Shown: piece by piece, positions 16,104-24,449 of the stretch
Layout: every line of letters starts with the position of its first letter
Numbering within the stretch: position 1 is the first letter of the stretch
DNA from: Rhodanobacter sp. L36
Lineage (GTDB): Bacteria > Pseudomonadota > Gammaproteobacteria > Xanthomonadales > Rhodanobacteraceae
Direction of reading: 5' to 3'
NCBI RefSeq assembly: GCF_009765755.1
Contig: NZ_LMUV01000011.1
Span: 450,992-514,991 of the forward strand
Length of the DNA: 64,000 bases
Translations under genes and position numbers: made by a program
The notes under the pieces: generated by a model
Seen by the model: the letters and a program-made list of their open reading frames with translations, nothing else
Told to the model about the DNA's origin: nothing
The model's database searches: none

Positions 16104-17312
16104 TCAAGGCACGACCGTTGATGCATCGCTGACGCGTTGTGCTTCCGGCGCGAGCGGTGTCGGCGATGACGATTCCGGTCGATCGAGGTAGTAGTAAACC
16201 GTGGCGGCCACGTCGTCGCTGCGATAGAAGTTGAGCCATCCATCGGGCGCCTTCGCGCCATCGATTTTCAGCATGGGCTCGTTATCGAGCAGCTTGATGA
16301 AATGCGCGCGGCCGCCACGGTCGAGCGTGACCGGCTTGATCGGCACGCCGGCTTTCATCAACGCCACTACTTTCGCGCGCGGGCCACCGCCGATCTGCTG
16401 CAGCCGTACCTCGCAAGCGTTGCTGAAGTACACCGGATCGGGAAGGTGGAAACGGTAGAACGACCAGTGGCCGGTCTTGAGATCGGCAACAGGCGCGCCC
16501 TGGTTGCGCTGGATGTAAGGCGCCAATCCGTAACCCGAGCCCGCGTAATCTTCGGTGCCGGTGCCGACCAGGGTCGGGTGGTCCCGGTCGCCGTCGAGGA
16601 AAATACGGACCTCGCCTTCGCCCCACCAGGTGTCCCGGTATGCGGAGTTGGTGATGACCGCGATGCTGGCGCCGAGATACCGACCGCGACCTTTGACCGG
16701 CGGCAGGATGCGAAAATCTTCGCCAAGTGTGGTCGGGTTTTGTCGATGCCAGTCGGCGTGGAAATACAACGCGTCCTCTGCAACTTTTTCGCGCGTGTAA
16801 TCGACATCGTAGAAGACGGCGGCGAGGTCGACAGGCGAATCGTTGCTCAGCACCAGCCGCGCGCCATGACGGAATGGCATCGGCACGATGCTGTTGAACG
16901 AACGTCCTTCCGGACTGGAGAACAACGCGTTCTCGAACGGCTTGAGCCCATCGAGGTTTGCGCCGAAGAAGTCACCCAGCGGCACGGATACAGCCGGTGT
17001 CTTCGCATCGTCCCAGAAGATTTCCAGTCGCAGCGCGCGGAGCATGCGCGGCGATCGATCGCTGATCGTCATCCAGATGCGACGGATCACACCGGCGCCG
17101 TCGATGCGGCCCAGTTCCAGCGACTGGCCGGCTGCGATGGAATCGAAGGCATGTCCCTTGGCGCCGCGGTTCTCCAGCGCGCCCCGGCCCGGCGCGGCGG
17201 TGCGGTTCTCCGGACTGATCCAGCGCGGCGACTGATCGCGATAGTCGTACAGCGACTGCGCGCATAGGGTGGGAGCCAACAAAAAAAGCCAGACGGCGTG
17301 GCGGGGTTTCAT
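16104..17312 (-). CDS. DUF2961 protein, GH172-type glycoside hydrolase
   Basis: 402 aa including a signal peptide (MKPRHAVWLFLLAPTLCAQ). The DUF2961 core has WWGEGEVRIFLDGD (residues 229-242) and GTGTEDYAGSGYG (250-262), with the glutamates expected for catalysis (E232/E234 and E254). In GH172, DUF2961 enzymes hydrolyse or rearrange fructofuranosides and related arabinofuranosides. The start has only weak ribosome binding; a GTG two codons upstream is possible. No sugar transporter or other glycosidase is adjacent, so the substrate is unknown. Confidence 0.82.
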   Translation of the reverse strand: MKPRHAVWLFLLAPTLCAQSLYDYRDQSPRWISPENRTAAPGRGALENRGAKGHAFDSIAAGQSLELGRIDGAGVIRRIWMTISDRSPRMLRALRLEIFWDDAKTPAVSVPLGDFFGANLDGLKPFENALFSSPEGRSFNSIVPMPFRHGARLVLSNDSPVDLAAVFYDVDYTREKVAEDALYFHADWHRQNPTTLGEDFRILPPVKGRGRYLGASIAVITNSAYRDTWWGEGEVRIFLDGDRDHPTLVGTGTEDYAGSGYGLAPYIQRNQGAPVADLKTGHWSFYRFHLPDPVYFSNACEVRLQQIGGGPRAKVVALMKAGVPIKPVTLDRGGRAHFIKLLDNEPMLKIDGAKAPDGWLNFYRSDDVAATVYYYLDRPESSSPTPLAPEAQRVSDASTVVP

Positions 17313-17630
17313 GTCATGCACATCCCATGGAGCGGAGCGGGCTTGTCGAGGCGAATTCCCATCGCCGAACGGATGGACCTTGTCAGACGTCGGGGCCAGC
17401 TGCAACGCATCGATCAGTGCGCCCCACGAGGTTTTGATGCACGCAACGGGCGGTTGCCGGGTCGTGTCACTTTCAGGCGCTTTGTGCTCGCGGACGCAAA
17501 GCGGGCCGCGCGGAAACTGCCCTGACGATACCGGTGTTCTTCGCCACAGGGGCTCGCGAGCGCCGACACACGCCGGATTTCCATTGGCCTGCAACTTGCT
17601 TTCATGTCTGATGGACTAGAGGGGGTGGAC
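17313..17630. other. Divergent intergenic region upstream of the cupredoxin cluster
   Basis: 318 bp between the DUF2961 gene and the cupredoxin gene. A 7-bp hairpin (CGCTTTG at 17478-17484, CAAAGCG at 17497-17503) is present. No confident promoter or small gene was identified; an in-frame ATG at 17604 lies in it but lacks a ribosome binding site. Confidence 0.5.
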
Positions 17631-18320
17631 ATGGCTGCACGGAGCGTCGGGCGCCGGCTGTTGATCGTGGGGTGCATATTTTTTCTGGCGGCTGCTGCGC
17701 AAGCGGCGGAGATTCGCGTCCGCGTGGACGACGGCGCTGGCGCGCCGGTCGCCGACGCAGTGCTGTCGCTGAACCGGGTAGGCGGTACGCCGACGACGCC
17801 GAGGAAAGCCTCGGCCACGATGGATCAACACGACCTGCGGTTCGCGCCTTTCGTGTTGCCAGTCCAGGCCGGCACCACGGTGACTTTTCCGAACAGCGAC
17901 AACGTGCGGCATCAGGTCTACTCGTTCTCCGCGAGCAAGCGTTTTCAGCTGAGCCTGTATACCGGCAACCATGCATCGACGGTGTTGTTCGACCAACCCG
18001 GCATCGTCACGCTCGGCTGCAATATCCATGACTGGATGGTCGGCTATGTGGTCGTGCTCGACACGCCGTATTTCGCCAAGACCGCCGCGGATGGCAGCGC
18101 AAGTATCGCGAACCTGCCGGCCGGTGAGTACGTGGTGCATCTGTGGCATCCGCGCATCGAAGACGCGACGTCGCAGGTGGTCGAGCAACATCTGGTCGTG
18201 GCCGGCGCACCGCTGCAGCGCGATTTCCATTTGCATCTACGCGCGCCCGATCAGAGCAACATGCCGCCGGCGGGTCTGGAGATGGGCCTCGGGCATCGGA
18301 TGCGTCCGCATGGAACTTAG
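17631..18320 (+). CDS. Periplasmic cupredoxin (methylamine-utilization-like), type 1 copper site
   Basis: 229 aa with a signal peptide (cleavage near AQAA-EIRV). Type 1 copper ligands appear complete: H94 (NVRHQV), C130, H133 and M136 (GCNIHDWM). A second beta domain with PAGEYVVHLWHP follows. Homologues are often labelled methylamine utilisation proteins, but no methylamine genes are present. AGGGGG precedes the ATG at 17631 and supports it over the ATG at 17604. Its stop overlaps the GGDEF-EAL gene by 11 nt. An electron-transfer or copper-sensing input to its neighbour is inferred from the operon. Confidence 0.85.
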   Translation: MAARSVGRRLLIVGCIFFLAAAAQAAEIRVRVDDGAGAPVADAVLSLNRVGGTPTTPRKASATMDQHDLRFAPFVLPVQAGTTVTFPNSDNVRHQVYSFSASKRFQLSLYTGNHASTVLFDQPGIVTLGCNIHDWMVGYVVVLDTPYFAKTAADGSASIANLPAGEYVVHLWHPRIEDATSQVVEQHLVVAGAPLQRDFHLHLRAPDQSNMPPAGLEMGLGHRMRPHGT

Positions 18321-20697
18321 ATTCCGCACGCGCATGACGGTGTTGTTGCTGGCGCTGTTCGCGCTGGTGCAGATGTCGACCTTTCTCGCTTTCTATGTGG
18401 CCACGCGGCAAAGCGCCGTGTCGCAGGCGCAGACGCGGCTCGAATCCGGCGCGCGCGTGTTCACCAGCTTGATGGATGCGCGCGGCGCGCAACTGCTCGA
18501 CGCCGTGCAGTTGATCACCAGCGACTTCGGATTTCGCCAGGCCGTGGCGACGGGTGACACGCCGACGATTCATTCCGTGCTCTACAACCAGGGACATCGT
18601 ATCCAGGCCGATATCGTCGTGCTTTCCGATTTGCAGGGACATGTCGTTGCGAGCCTCGATGCGCGCGGTCAGCCGCTACACGTCGATAGCTGGACAACGC
18701 TTCTGCAACGCGCGGAACACGATCGGCAATGGTCGACCGTGAGCATGATCGATGGCCGTCCATACCAATTGGTGATCGTGCCGGTAAAGGCGCCGACGGA
18801 TATTGCGTGGCTCGGCATGGGTTTCGCGCTGGATGAAAAACTCGCGCGCAACCTCAAGGATCTGACGCGTCTCGAAGTGACCTTTGTCGCCAGAAAATCG
18901 CAGGGCGCGAGCTGGCTGCAATCGACCTTGCCGGCGATGAACGCCAATGAGGGTGCATCGCTGCTGAGCCTTGTTTCGACGACCAGCGTATCCGGCGCGC
19001 CGGTGTTGTTTCGCGTCGGGCCGGCGGATTACTTCACGTTGTGGCAGCCGCTGAAAGGCAGCGACACCGGGCAACTCGGCGCAGTGCTGCAGTTTTCCCG
19101 GGAAGGTGCGCTGTCTGCATACAAGTCGCTCGAACGCGAACTCGTGTTGATCGCCGTGTTGTCGCTGATCGCATCGCTGGCGGGTGGCTTGTGGTTGTCG
19201 CGCCACGTCACGCGACCGGTTTCGCGGCTCGCAGTAGCCGTGCGGCGCATCGAACAGGGGAATTACGACACCGATGTCGGGGTGGATCGCGAAGACGAAC
19301 TCGGCGATCTGGCGGACAGTTTCAACCGCATGCAGCGCGGTATCGCACAGCGGGAACAGCAGATCGCGCATCAGGCGCATCACGACAGCCTGACCTCGCT
19401 ACCCAATCGCGCGAGCCTGCAGGAACGACTGGATCAGGCGATCGAGAACGCAAAAGCGAATGGCCACACGTTGGCGGTGTTGATGCTCGACATCGACCGT
19501 TTCAAGGAAATCAACGACACCATGGGCCACGCGATCGGTGATCGCGTTCTCATCGAAATGGGCCGTCGCCTGCGCGAAAGTCTCGACATCGGCGACATGC
19601 TTGCGCGTTTCGGCGGCGACGAATTCGTGGTGTTGATCGAAGGACGCGTCGGTGCCGAGCTCGATAGGGCAGCGGAAGCGCTCTGCCAGGCCGCGACGTT
19701 GCCGATCCGTATCGACGCGATGGAACTCTTCCTCGACACCAGCCTGGGCATGGCGATTTATCCGCAACACGGAGCCACGGCCGAGGAACTGTTGCGGCGT
19801 GCCGACATCGCGATGTACGACGCCAAGCAGTCGCACCTGCGCATGCAGATCTACCAGCCCGGACGCGATGCGATGCATCTGTACCGGTTGTCGCTGGTCA
19901 ACGACTTGCGTCGCGCGATACCCAACGGCGAGCTGGAGCTTTACTACCAGCCCAAACTCAATCTGCTCACCCGACGCGTGGACCACGTCGAGGCGCTGGT
20001 GCGCTGGAATCATCCGCAGCACGGCCTGATTCCTCCGATGGAGTTCGTGCCGCTGGCGGAATATTCCGGAATCATCCGCATGCTGACCGACTGGGTGATG
20101 CACGAGGTCATCCGCCAGTGTGCGGCGTGGTCGGATCAGGATCTCGAAATCGGCGTGGCGTTGAACCTGTCGGCGATGGATCTGAGCTGCGGTGAATTGC
20201 CGGAAGTGCTCAACGGTTACCTTGCCAAGTACGCGGTCGATCCATCGCGGCTGATTCTCGAAGTGACCGAGACCGCGGTGATGCGCGATGCGGTGTATGC
20301 GCTTGAGGTCCTCAATCGCCTGCGTGATTGCGGCGTGCAACTGGCCATCGACGATTTCGGCACTGGCTATTCCTCGCTGTCGCATCTCAAGCGGTTGCCG
20401 GTGAACGAGTTGAAGATCGACAAGTCGTTCGTGCTCAGCATGGCCGAGGACAGCGACGACGCGGTGATCGTTCGTTCCACCATCGAACTGGCGCACAACA
20501 TGGGGCTGAAGGTGGTGGCCGAAGGCGTGGAAGATACGCGCACGCTCGACATGCTGCATGGCTATCACTGCGACGTGGCGCAGGGTTTCCTGATCAGCCG
20601 TCCGTTGCCGGAAAAAGAAGCCACGCGATGGCTGCAACGGTCGCAGAACGTGCCATTCGAAGCCTGTGACTGGGACGAAGAGCTCAGCGAAGCGTGA
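18310..20697 (+). CDS. Membrane GGDEF-EAL protein with periplasmic sensor and HAMP
   Basis: 795 aa. Transmembrane helix at about 10-31, an extracytoplasmic sensor region (35-270), a second helix near 276-297, HAMP (298-345), GGDEF (motif GGDEF at 435-439) and EAL (EALVRW from 561, DDFGTGYSS 681-689). Both catalytic motifs are intact, so it may make and break cyclic di-GMP. The inhibitory RxxD site before GGDEF is lost (DIGD at 426-429). It overlaps the cupredoxin gene by 11 nt and is followed by DUF3034 7 nt later, so it reads as the signalling gene of a redox-linked operon. Confidence 0.9.
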   Translation: MELRFRTRMTVLLLALFALVQMSTFLAFYVATRQSAVSQAQTRLESGARVFTSLMDARGAQLLDAVQLITSDFGFRQAVATGDTPTIHSVLYNQGHRIQADIVVLSDLQGHVVASLDARGQPLHVDSWTTLLQRAEHDRQWSTVSMIDGRPYQLVIVPVKAPTDIAWLGMGFALDEKLARNLKDLTRLEVTFVARKSQGASWLQSTLPAMNANEGASLLSLVSTTSVSGAPVLFRVGPADYFTLWQPLKGSDTGQLGAVLQFSREGALSAYKSLERELVLIAVLSLIASLAGGLWLSRHVTRPVSRLAVAVRRIEQGNYDTDVGVDREDELGDLADSFNRMQRGIAQREQQIAHQAHHDSLTSLPNRASLQERLDQAIENAKANGHTLAVLMLDIDRFKEINDTMGHAIGDRVLIEMGRRLRESLDIGDMLARFGGDEFVVLIEGRVGAELDRAAEALCQAATLPIRIDAMELFLDTSLGMAIYPQHGATAEELLRRADIAMYDAKQSHLRMQIYQPGRDAMHLYRLSLVNDLRRAIPNGELELYYQPKLNLLTRRVDHVEALVRWNHPQHGLIPPMEFVPLAEYSGIIRMLTDWVMHEVIRQCAAWSDQDLEIGVALNLSAMDLSCGELPEVLNGYLAKYAVDPSRLILEVTETAVMRDAVYALEVLNRLRDCGVQLAIDDFGTGYSSLSHLKRLPVNELKIDKSFVLSMAEDSDDAVIVRSTIELAHNMGLKVVAEGVEDTRTLDMLHGYHCDVAQGFLISRPLPEKEATRWLQRSQNVPFEACDWDEELSEA

Positions 20698-20704
20698 GTC
20701 CGAC

Positions 20705-21595
20705 ATGATCGCGAATTCTGTCAACCCATCGTCCGCGAACGTGTGTATGCGTTGGGCTATCGCATTTTTCTTCATCGCGATCGCGCACGCTGCACGCGCT
20801 GGCGATGGCCGTTTGATCGCCACCGGGGGCGCCACCGAAGTCGAAGGTTCGGCAGGTGGCGGATTGGTGCCGTGGGCGGTGCTCGCCGGTTATGGCACGC
20901 GCGACGAAATCGGTGGCAGCGTGTTCCGCACGCAGTTGCAGCTGCCGGACTATCGGCTGGATGCTTACGGCGGCGCATTCACCATCGACAACCGCGTCGA
21001 ATTTTCGCTGGCACGAGATCGTTTCGATCTCGGCACGCTGGGCAAGGCGATCGGCATGCCCGGCGCCGCCTTGAGGCAAAACGTGATGGGCGTGAAAGTG
21101 CGACTGGCCGGCGACCTCGTTTACGGCGATCTGCCGCAGATAAGCATCGGCGCGCAGTACAAGCACGATCTTGACTTCAGCATTCCCAAGCTCGTCGGTG
21201 CGCGGCACGATTCCGGAACGGACGTCTATATCACGGCGACGCATCTGGAGCTGGCGGCGCTTGATGGATACGATTTGTTGTGGAACCTCACCGTGCGTTC
21301 GAGCAACGCGAACCAGTTTGGCCTGCTCGGATTCGGCGGGGATCGCGGTGATCGCCGCTGGCTGGCCGAAGGCTCGGTGGCGATGCTGTTCGATCCACAT
21401 TGGGCCGCCGGCGTGGAGTATCGGCAGAAGCCGGATCATCTGAGCTTTGCTCGCGAAGACAATGCCGCCGACGTTTTTCTGGCGTGGTTCGCGAACAAGC
21501 ATGTGGCCGTGATCGGTTCCTGGGTGGAACTGGGTTCCATTGCCGGACTGGCTCGACAAAGAGGCGCGTATCTCTCGTTGCAGGGGAGTTTCTGA
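20705..21595 (+). CDS. DUF3034 family protein, predicted outer-membrane beta-barrel
   Basis: 296 aa with a signal peptide (WAIAFFFIAIAHAARA). The rest is beta-rich with alternating hydrophobic strands and ends YLSLQGSF, a terminal phenylalanine of the type recognised by the BAM machinery. DUF3034 has no known function. Its gene lies 7 nt after the GGDEF-EAL gene and 1 nt before the haemoglobin gene. An outer-membrane channel or adhesin is inferred from composition and C-terminus, not shown. Confidence 0.78.
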   Translation: MIANSVNPSSANVCMRWAIAFFFIAIAHAARAGDGRLIATGGATEVEGSAGGGLVPWAVLAGYGTRDEIGGSVFRTQLQLPDYRLDAYGGAFTIDNRVEFSLARDRFDLGTLGKAIGMPGAALRQNVMGVKVRLAGDLVYGDLPQISIGAQYKHDLDFSIPKLVGARHDSGTDVYITATHLELAALDGYDLLWNLTVRSSNANQFGLLGFGGDRGDRRWLAEGSVAMLFDPHWAAGVEYRQKPDHLSFAREDNAADVFLAWFANKHVAVIGSWVELGSIAGLARQRGAYLSLQGSF

Positions 21596-21596
21596 G

Positions 21597-22025
21597 ATGA
21601 CAGGGCGAACGATCGTTTTCATTTTTTCGATACTGGCGCTGTCGGCATGCGCGCCCACCGTGCGAGCGCCGGCCACTCTCTACGATCAACTCGGTGGCAA
21701 CGCCGGCATTGCAAGGCTGACCGATGCGGCGATCGATCAATACGCTGCCGATCCTCGCGTGGCGCCGATGTTCGACCACGTTGATATCGGCCGGTTTCGT
21801 CGCGTATTCGCCGAATACATCTGCGTGGTGAGCGATGGGCCCTGCCGTTACACCGGCGCCAGCATGGCCGATGCCCATCGCGGCATGAATTTGCACGAAG
21901 GCCAGTTCAACGCGATCGTGGAAGACCTCACGGCAGCGATGACCTCGGTGCATGTTTCCGTGCCGACACAGAACCGCCTGATCAAGCGGTTGGCGAAAGT
22001 TCGCACGGACGTCCTCTACAAGTAA
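21597..22025 (+). CDS. Group 1 truncated haemoglobin with lipoprotein signal
   Basis: 142 aa. Residues 1-18 form a lipoprotein signal with lipobox L-S-A-C (Cys18), so the globin would be tethered to a membrane on the periplasmic side. The globin core has TLYDQLGGNAGI, PRVAPMF and the heme-ligating H94 in ADAHRGM. Most truncated haemoglobins are cytoplasmic, so export is unusual. An AGGGGAG ribosome binding site precedes the ATG, 1 nt after the DUF3034 stop. It may bind O2, NO or another diatomic ligand and feed the sensor in the cluster; that is inference. Confidence 0.88.
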   Translation: MTGRTIVFIFSILALSACAPTVRAPATLYDQLGGNAGIARLTDAAIDQYAADPRVAPMFDHVDIGRFRRVFAEYICVVSDGPCRYTGASMADAHRGMNLHEGQFNAIVEDLTAAMTSVHVSVPTQNRLIKRLAKVRTDVLYK

Positions 22026-22090
22026 TTCGTCACTGCTGCGGCATACGCGGCAATGGCATGATCGACTTCCACGACGCAGGAAGTCCGCGA

Positions 22091-22768
22091 ATGAACGTGC
22101 TGCTGTTTGGCGCCACCGGAATGGTCGGGCAGGGCGCTTTGCGCGAATGCCTGCTGGCCGACGATGTATCACGCGTTCTGGCTGTCGGGCGCACGGAAAC
22201 CGGCCAGTCGCATCCCAAATTGCAGGAGCTGCTGCATGGCGACTTGTTCGAATACTCAAGTGTCGAGGCGCAGCTGACGGGATTCGACGCGTGCTTTTTC
22301 TGCATCGGCGTCACGTCGTCAGGTATGGACGAGGCGCAGTACACACGGCTCACCTATGAGCTCACGCTGGCCGCCGCAACGACGCTGGCGCGACTGAATC
22401 CGCACATGACGTTCGTTTATGTATCCGGTGCCGGCGCGGACAGCAGCGAGCAAGGCAAGACCATGTGGGCACGTGTACGCGGGCGCACCGAGAACGCGCT
22501 GCGCCGACTCCCGTTCAAGGCGGTTTACATCCTGCGTCTCGGCATCATCCAGCCGCTGCACGGCATCCGATCAAAGACGGGGTCCTATCGCGTGTTCTAC
22601 GCGCTATCCGGATTTTTGCTGCCGTTGCTGCGTGTGTTGATGCCGAACGTCGTGCTGAGCACTGAGATCGTTGGTCGCGCGATGTTGAACCTGGTGCGGC
22701 ATGGCGCGTCGAAAACGGTGCTCGAAGCAGCGGACATCAGCCCGGCTGGACGTTCAACGACAGGCTAG
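22091..22768 (+). CDS. NAD(P)-binding Rossmann protein (SDR/NmrA-like)
   Basis: 225 aa. The N-terminal nucleotide-binding motif is MNVLLFGATGMVGQG, with T-G-x-x-G-x-x-G spacing, and CFFCIGVTSSG and FVYVSGAGAD follow as in atypical extended SDRs. YYVSK-type catalysis is not obvious, so a regulatory or redox role is possible. The ATG at 22091 has AGGAAG about 9 nt upstream. It is probably the end of the transcript from the cupredoxin cluster, but a 65-nt gap allows independent expression. Confidence 0.8.
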   Translation: MNVLLFGATGMVGQGALRECLLADDVSRVLAVGRTETGQSHPKLQELLHGDLFEYSSVEAQLTGFDACFFCIGVTSSGMDEAQYTRLTYELTLAAATTLARLNPHMTFVYVSGAGADSSEQGKTMWARVRGRTENALRRLPFKAVYILRLGIIQPLHGIRSKTGSYRVFYALSGFLLPLLRVLMPNVVLSTEIVGRAMLNLVRHGASKTVLEAADISPAGRSTTG

Positions 22769-23610
22769 TCGTGATCCGCAGCTCCCGCCGACATCGAAGA
22801 CGGCTGCGCTTGCCATGTGTCGCGCGGCGTCGAAATGTGAAGGCGGGTCTGACGATCATGGCGAATGTGACGGCGGAACTCATCCGCTCATTGCCGGGAG
22901 CCGCATGCGCCGGGCATCTGGCGATACACGTGCATATATAAGTGCGTATAAGCGCGACGCAGCCACACACGGGTTGCGGTCAATCACTTCCGTGCACGAG
23001 CCTGTGCTTTGAATGCGGCTGCATGGGTTCCCACGACCTTCGAATCCGACGCTGGCGGACGCTCGAAGTGTCGGCCAGGTTCCGTTCTGGCGCGGCGGAA
23101 GTGGCGTTTGTCACTTCGGCGGGCATATAGTTGACTGCACGGTTCACTAGTGGCAGATATGGCGCCCGAACGGAAGCGTATGGCTTTCGGGGTGAAGGCG
23201 CGGAATCGTTCACCCAGCAGGTGGAGGTTGAAGCTCGCGCCGCATTGCGTGAGAGGGGGCAGAGTCGTCGCGGTACACGGACGTAGGATTTCGAACCCGA
23301 TCTCGCGTGAACCGAGCTGGTTTTCGATGGGATGGTTCTGCGCTGCCCGCCCATTCGAAAGATCCGGCGTCACAGCTCGCGAGATGCCGCGCCTGCGCAT
23401 CAAGATGGTTTGGCCGTCCAAACACGCGACAGCCCCGGCTGGCGCGAAGGACCAACAGCCGGCCGTTCGACGCAACCATCAAAGCCATTCTCGAATTCAG
23501 AGTTTTTCGGCACCGCATGCGGTGCTGATTACCACCGGAGACAGCAGCGGTCTGTTCCGGGCGAGCAAAAGCAGTAAACCACCCGAGTGCCCAACCCCTA
23601 GGAGAAACAC
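22769..23610. other. Unassigned 842-bp region, no convincing gene
   Basis: The longest gene-free stretch in the accessory half. Frames are open on both strands (for example minus 22984-23475 and plus 23150-23644), but none has a recognisable domain or good start, and codon composition is equally poor in each. Visible structures are TATATAAG/GTATAAG tandem AT-rich boxes near 22935-22951, a GAAGTG/CACTTC stem (23098-23117), a GTTTGG/CCAAAC stem (23408-23423) and a perfect 16-bp palindrome (23510-23525). It might be a degraded gene or a conserved non-coding element. Confidence 0.55.
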
Positions 23611-24387
23611 ATGCACAGCCATTTCGAACGTACCGGCCCCCTGACCGAAATCACCAGCTACCCGCAGTGGGCGCAAGACATGGTCGCCGACTGCCAGGCC
23701 ACCAAGCAAAGCGTCATCGACCACAGTCTGTGGGAGCGGATGAGCAACGGCACGCTCGGTCACGAAGGCACCGTCAATTTCATGGTGGGCATCTGGCCGG
23801 TGATCGAGCGCTTTCCGGCCTATATGGCGCAGAGCCTGCTGAAGACCCAGTTCGGCCGCAGCGAAGGCGATAACCTCGCCCGCCGCTGGCTGGTGCGCAA
23901 CATTCGCGTGGAACAGAACCACGCCGAGTACTGGCTCAACTGGGCCGAAGCGGCGGGCATCCCGCGCGAGGAAGTGCTGCAGGGCGTGCCGCCGCGCGGC
24001 ACCGAAACGCTGGCCAACTGGTGCGAGGACGTGAGCAGCCGCGACACGCTGGCTGCCAGTATCGCCGCGACCAACTATGCGGTCGAAGGCGCCACAGGCG
24101 AGTGGTCGCAGCTGATCTACGAGAACCAGAACTACGTGGAAAGCTTCCCTTCGAAGATTCGTCCCGGTGCCTTGCGTTGGCTGCAGCTTCACGCCGCGTA
24201 TGACGATACTCATCCGTGGGAGGCCCTGGAGATAGTCTGTACACTCATGGGAACAGCACCGGCGGCCGATGAAGTGGCCCATATCGGTGAGTGCATCAAG
24301 CGCAGTTACACCAGTATGCGGATACTCGCGGATCGCTGTGTGACGCCGCATCGCGTACTGGAAGCCATGGACGAAGTAGCTGCCTGA
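23611..24387 (+). CDS. TenA/CADD-like iron-containing heme-oxygenase-fold protein
   Basis: 258 aa, helical throughout, resembling the heme-oxygenase-like diiron oxidases (TenA, CADD, PqqC relatives). Candidate metal ligands are E101 and H104 (VEQNHAEYW), E159 or E164, and D198/H201/E204 (YDDTHPWEAL). AGGAGA lies 6 nt before the ATG. It may be an N-oxygenase, decarboxylase or thiaminase-like enzyme; the substrate is not identifiable. A GGDEF-EAL gene begins 62 nt downstream and may be co-transcribed. Confidence 0.8.
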   Translation: MHSHFERTGPLTEITSYPQWAQDMVADCQATKQSVIDHSLWERMSNGTLGHEGTVNFMVGIWPVIERFPAYMAQSLLKTQFGRSEGDNLARRWLVRNIRVEQNHAEYWLNWAEAAGIPREEVLQGVPPRGTETLANWCEDVSSRDTLAASIAATNYAVEGATGEWSQLIYENQNYVESFPSKIRPGALRWLQLHAAYDDTHPWEALEIVCTLMGTAPAADEVAHIGECIKRSYTSMRILADRCVTPHRVLEAMDEVAA

Positions 24388-24449
24388 AACAACGGTCGAG
24401 CAAGGGGCTCATCTAGACGCTGATGCGTCCAACGTGAGAAAAGGACCCA

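Noticed and set aside
17604..17630. ATG at 17604 as the cupredoxin start
   Set aside because: The ATG at 17631 has AGGGGG at good distance and gives a normal signal peptide.
19399..20835. 478-aa open frame antisense to the GGDEF-EAL gene
   Set aside because: Shadow of a gene with intact GGDEF and EAL motifs on the other strand.
23150..23644. 164-aa open frame upstream of the TenA-like gene
   Set aside because: No good ribosome binding site, no domain, overlaps the next gene's start; competing frames on both strands are just as open.
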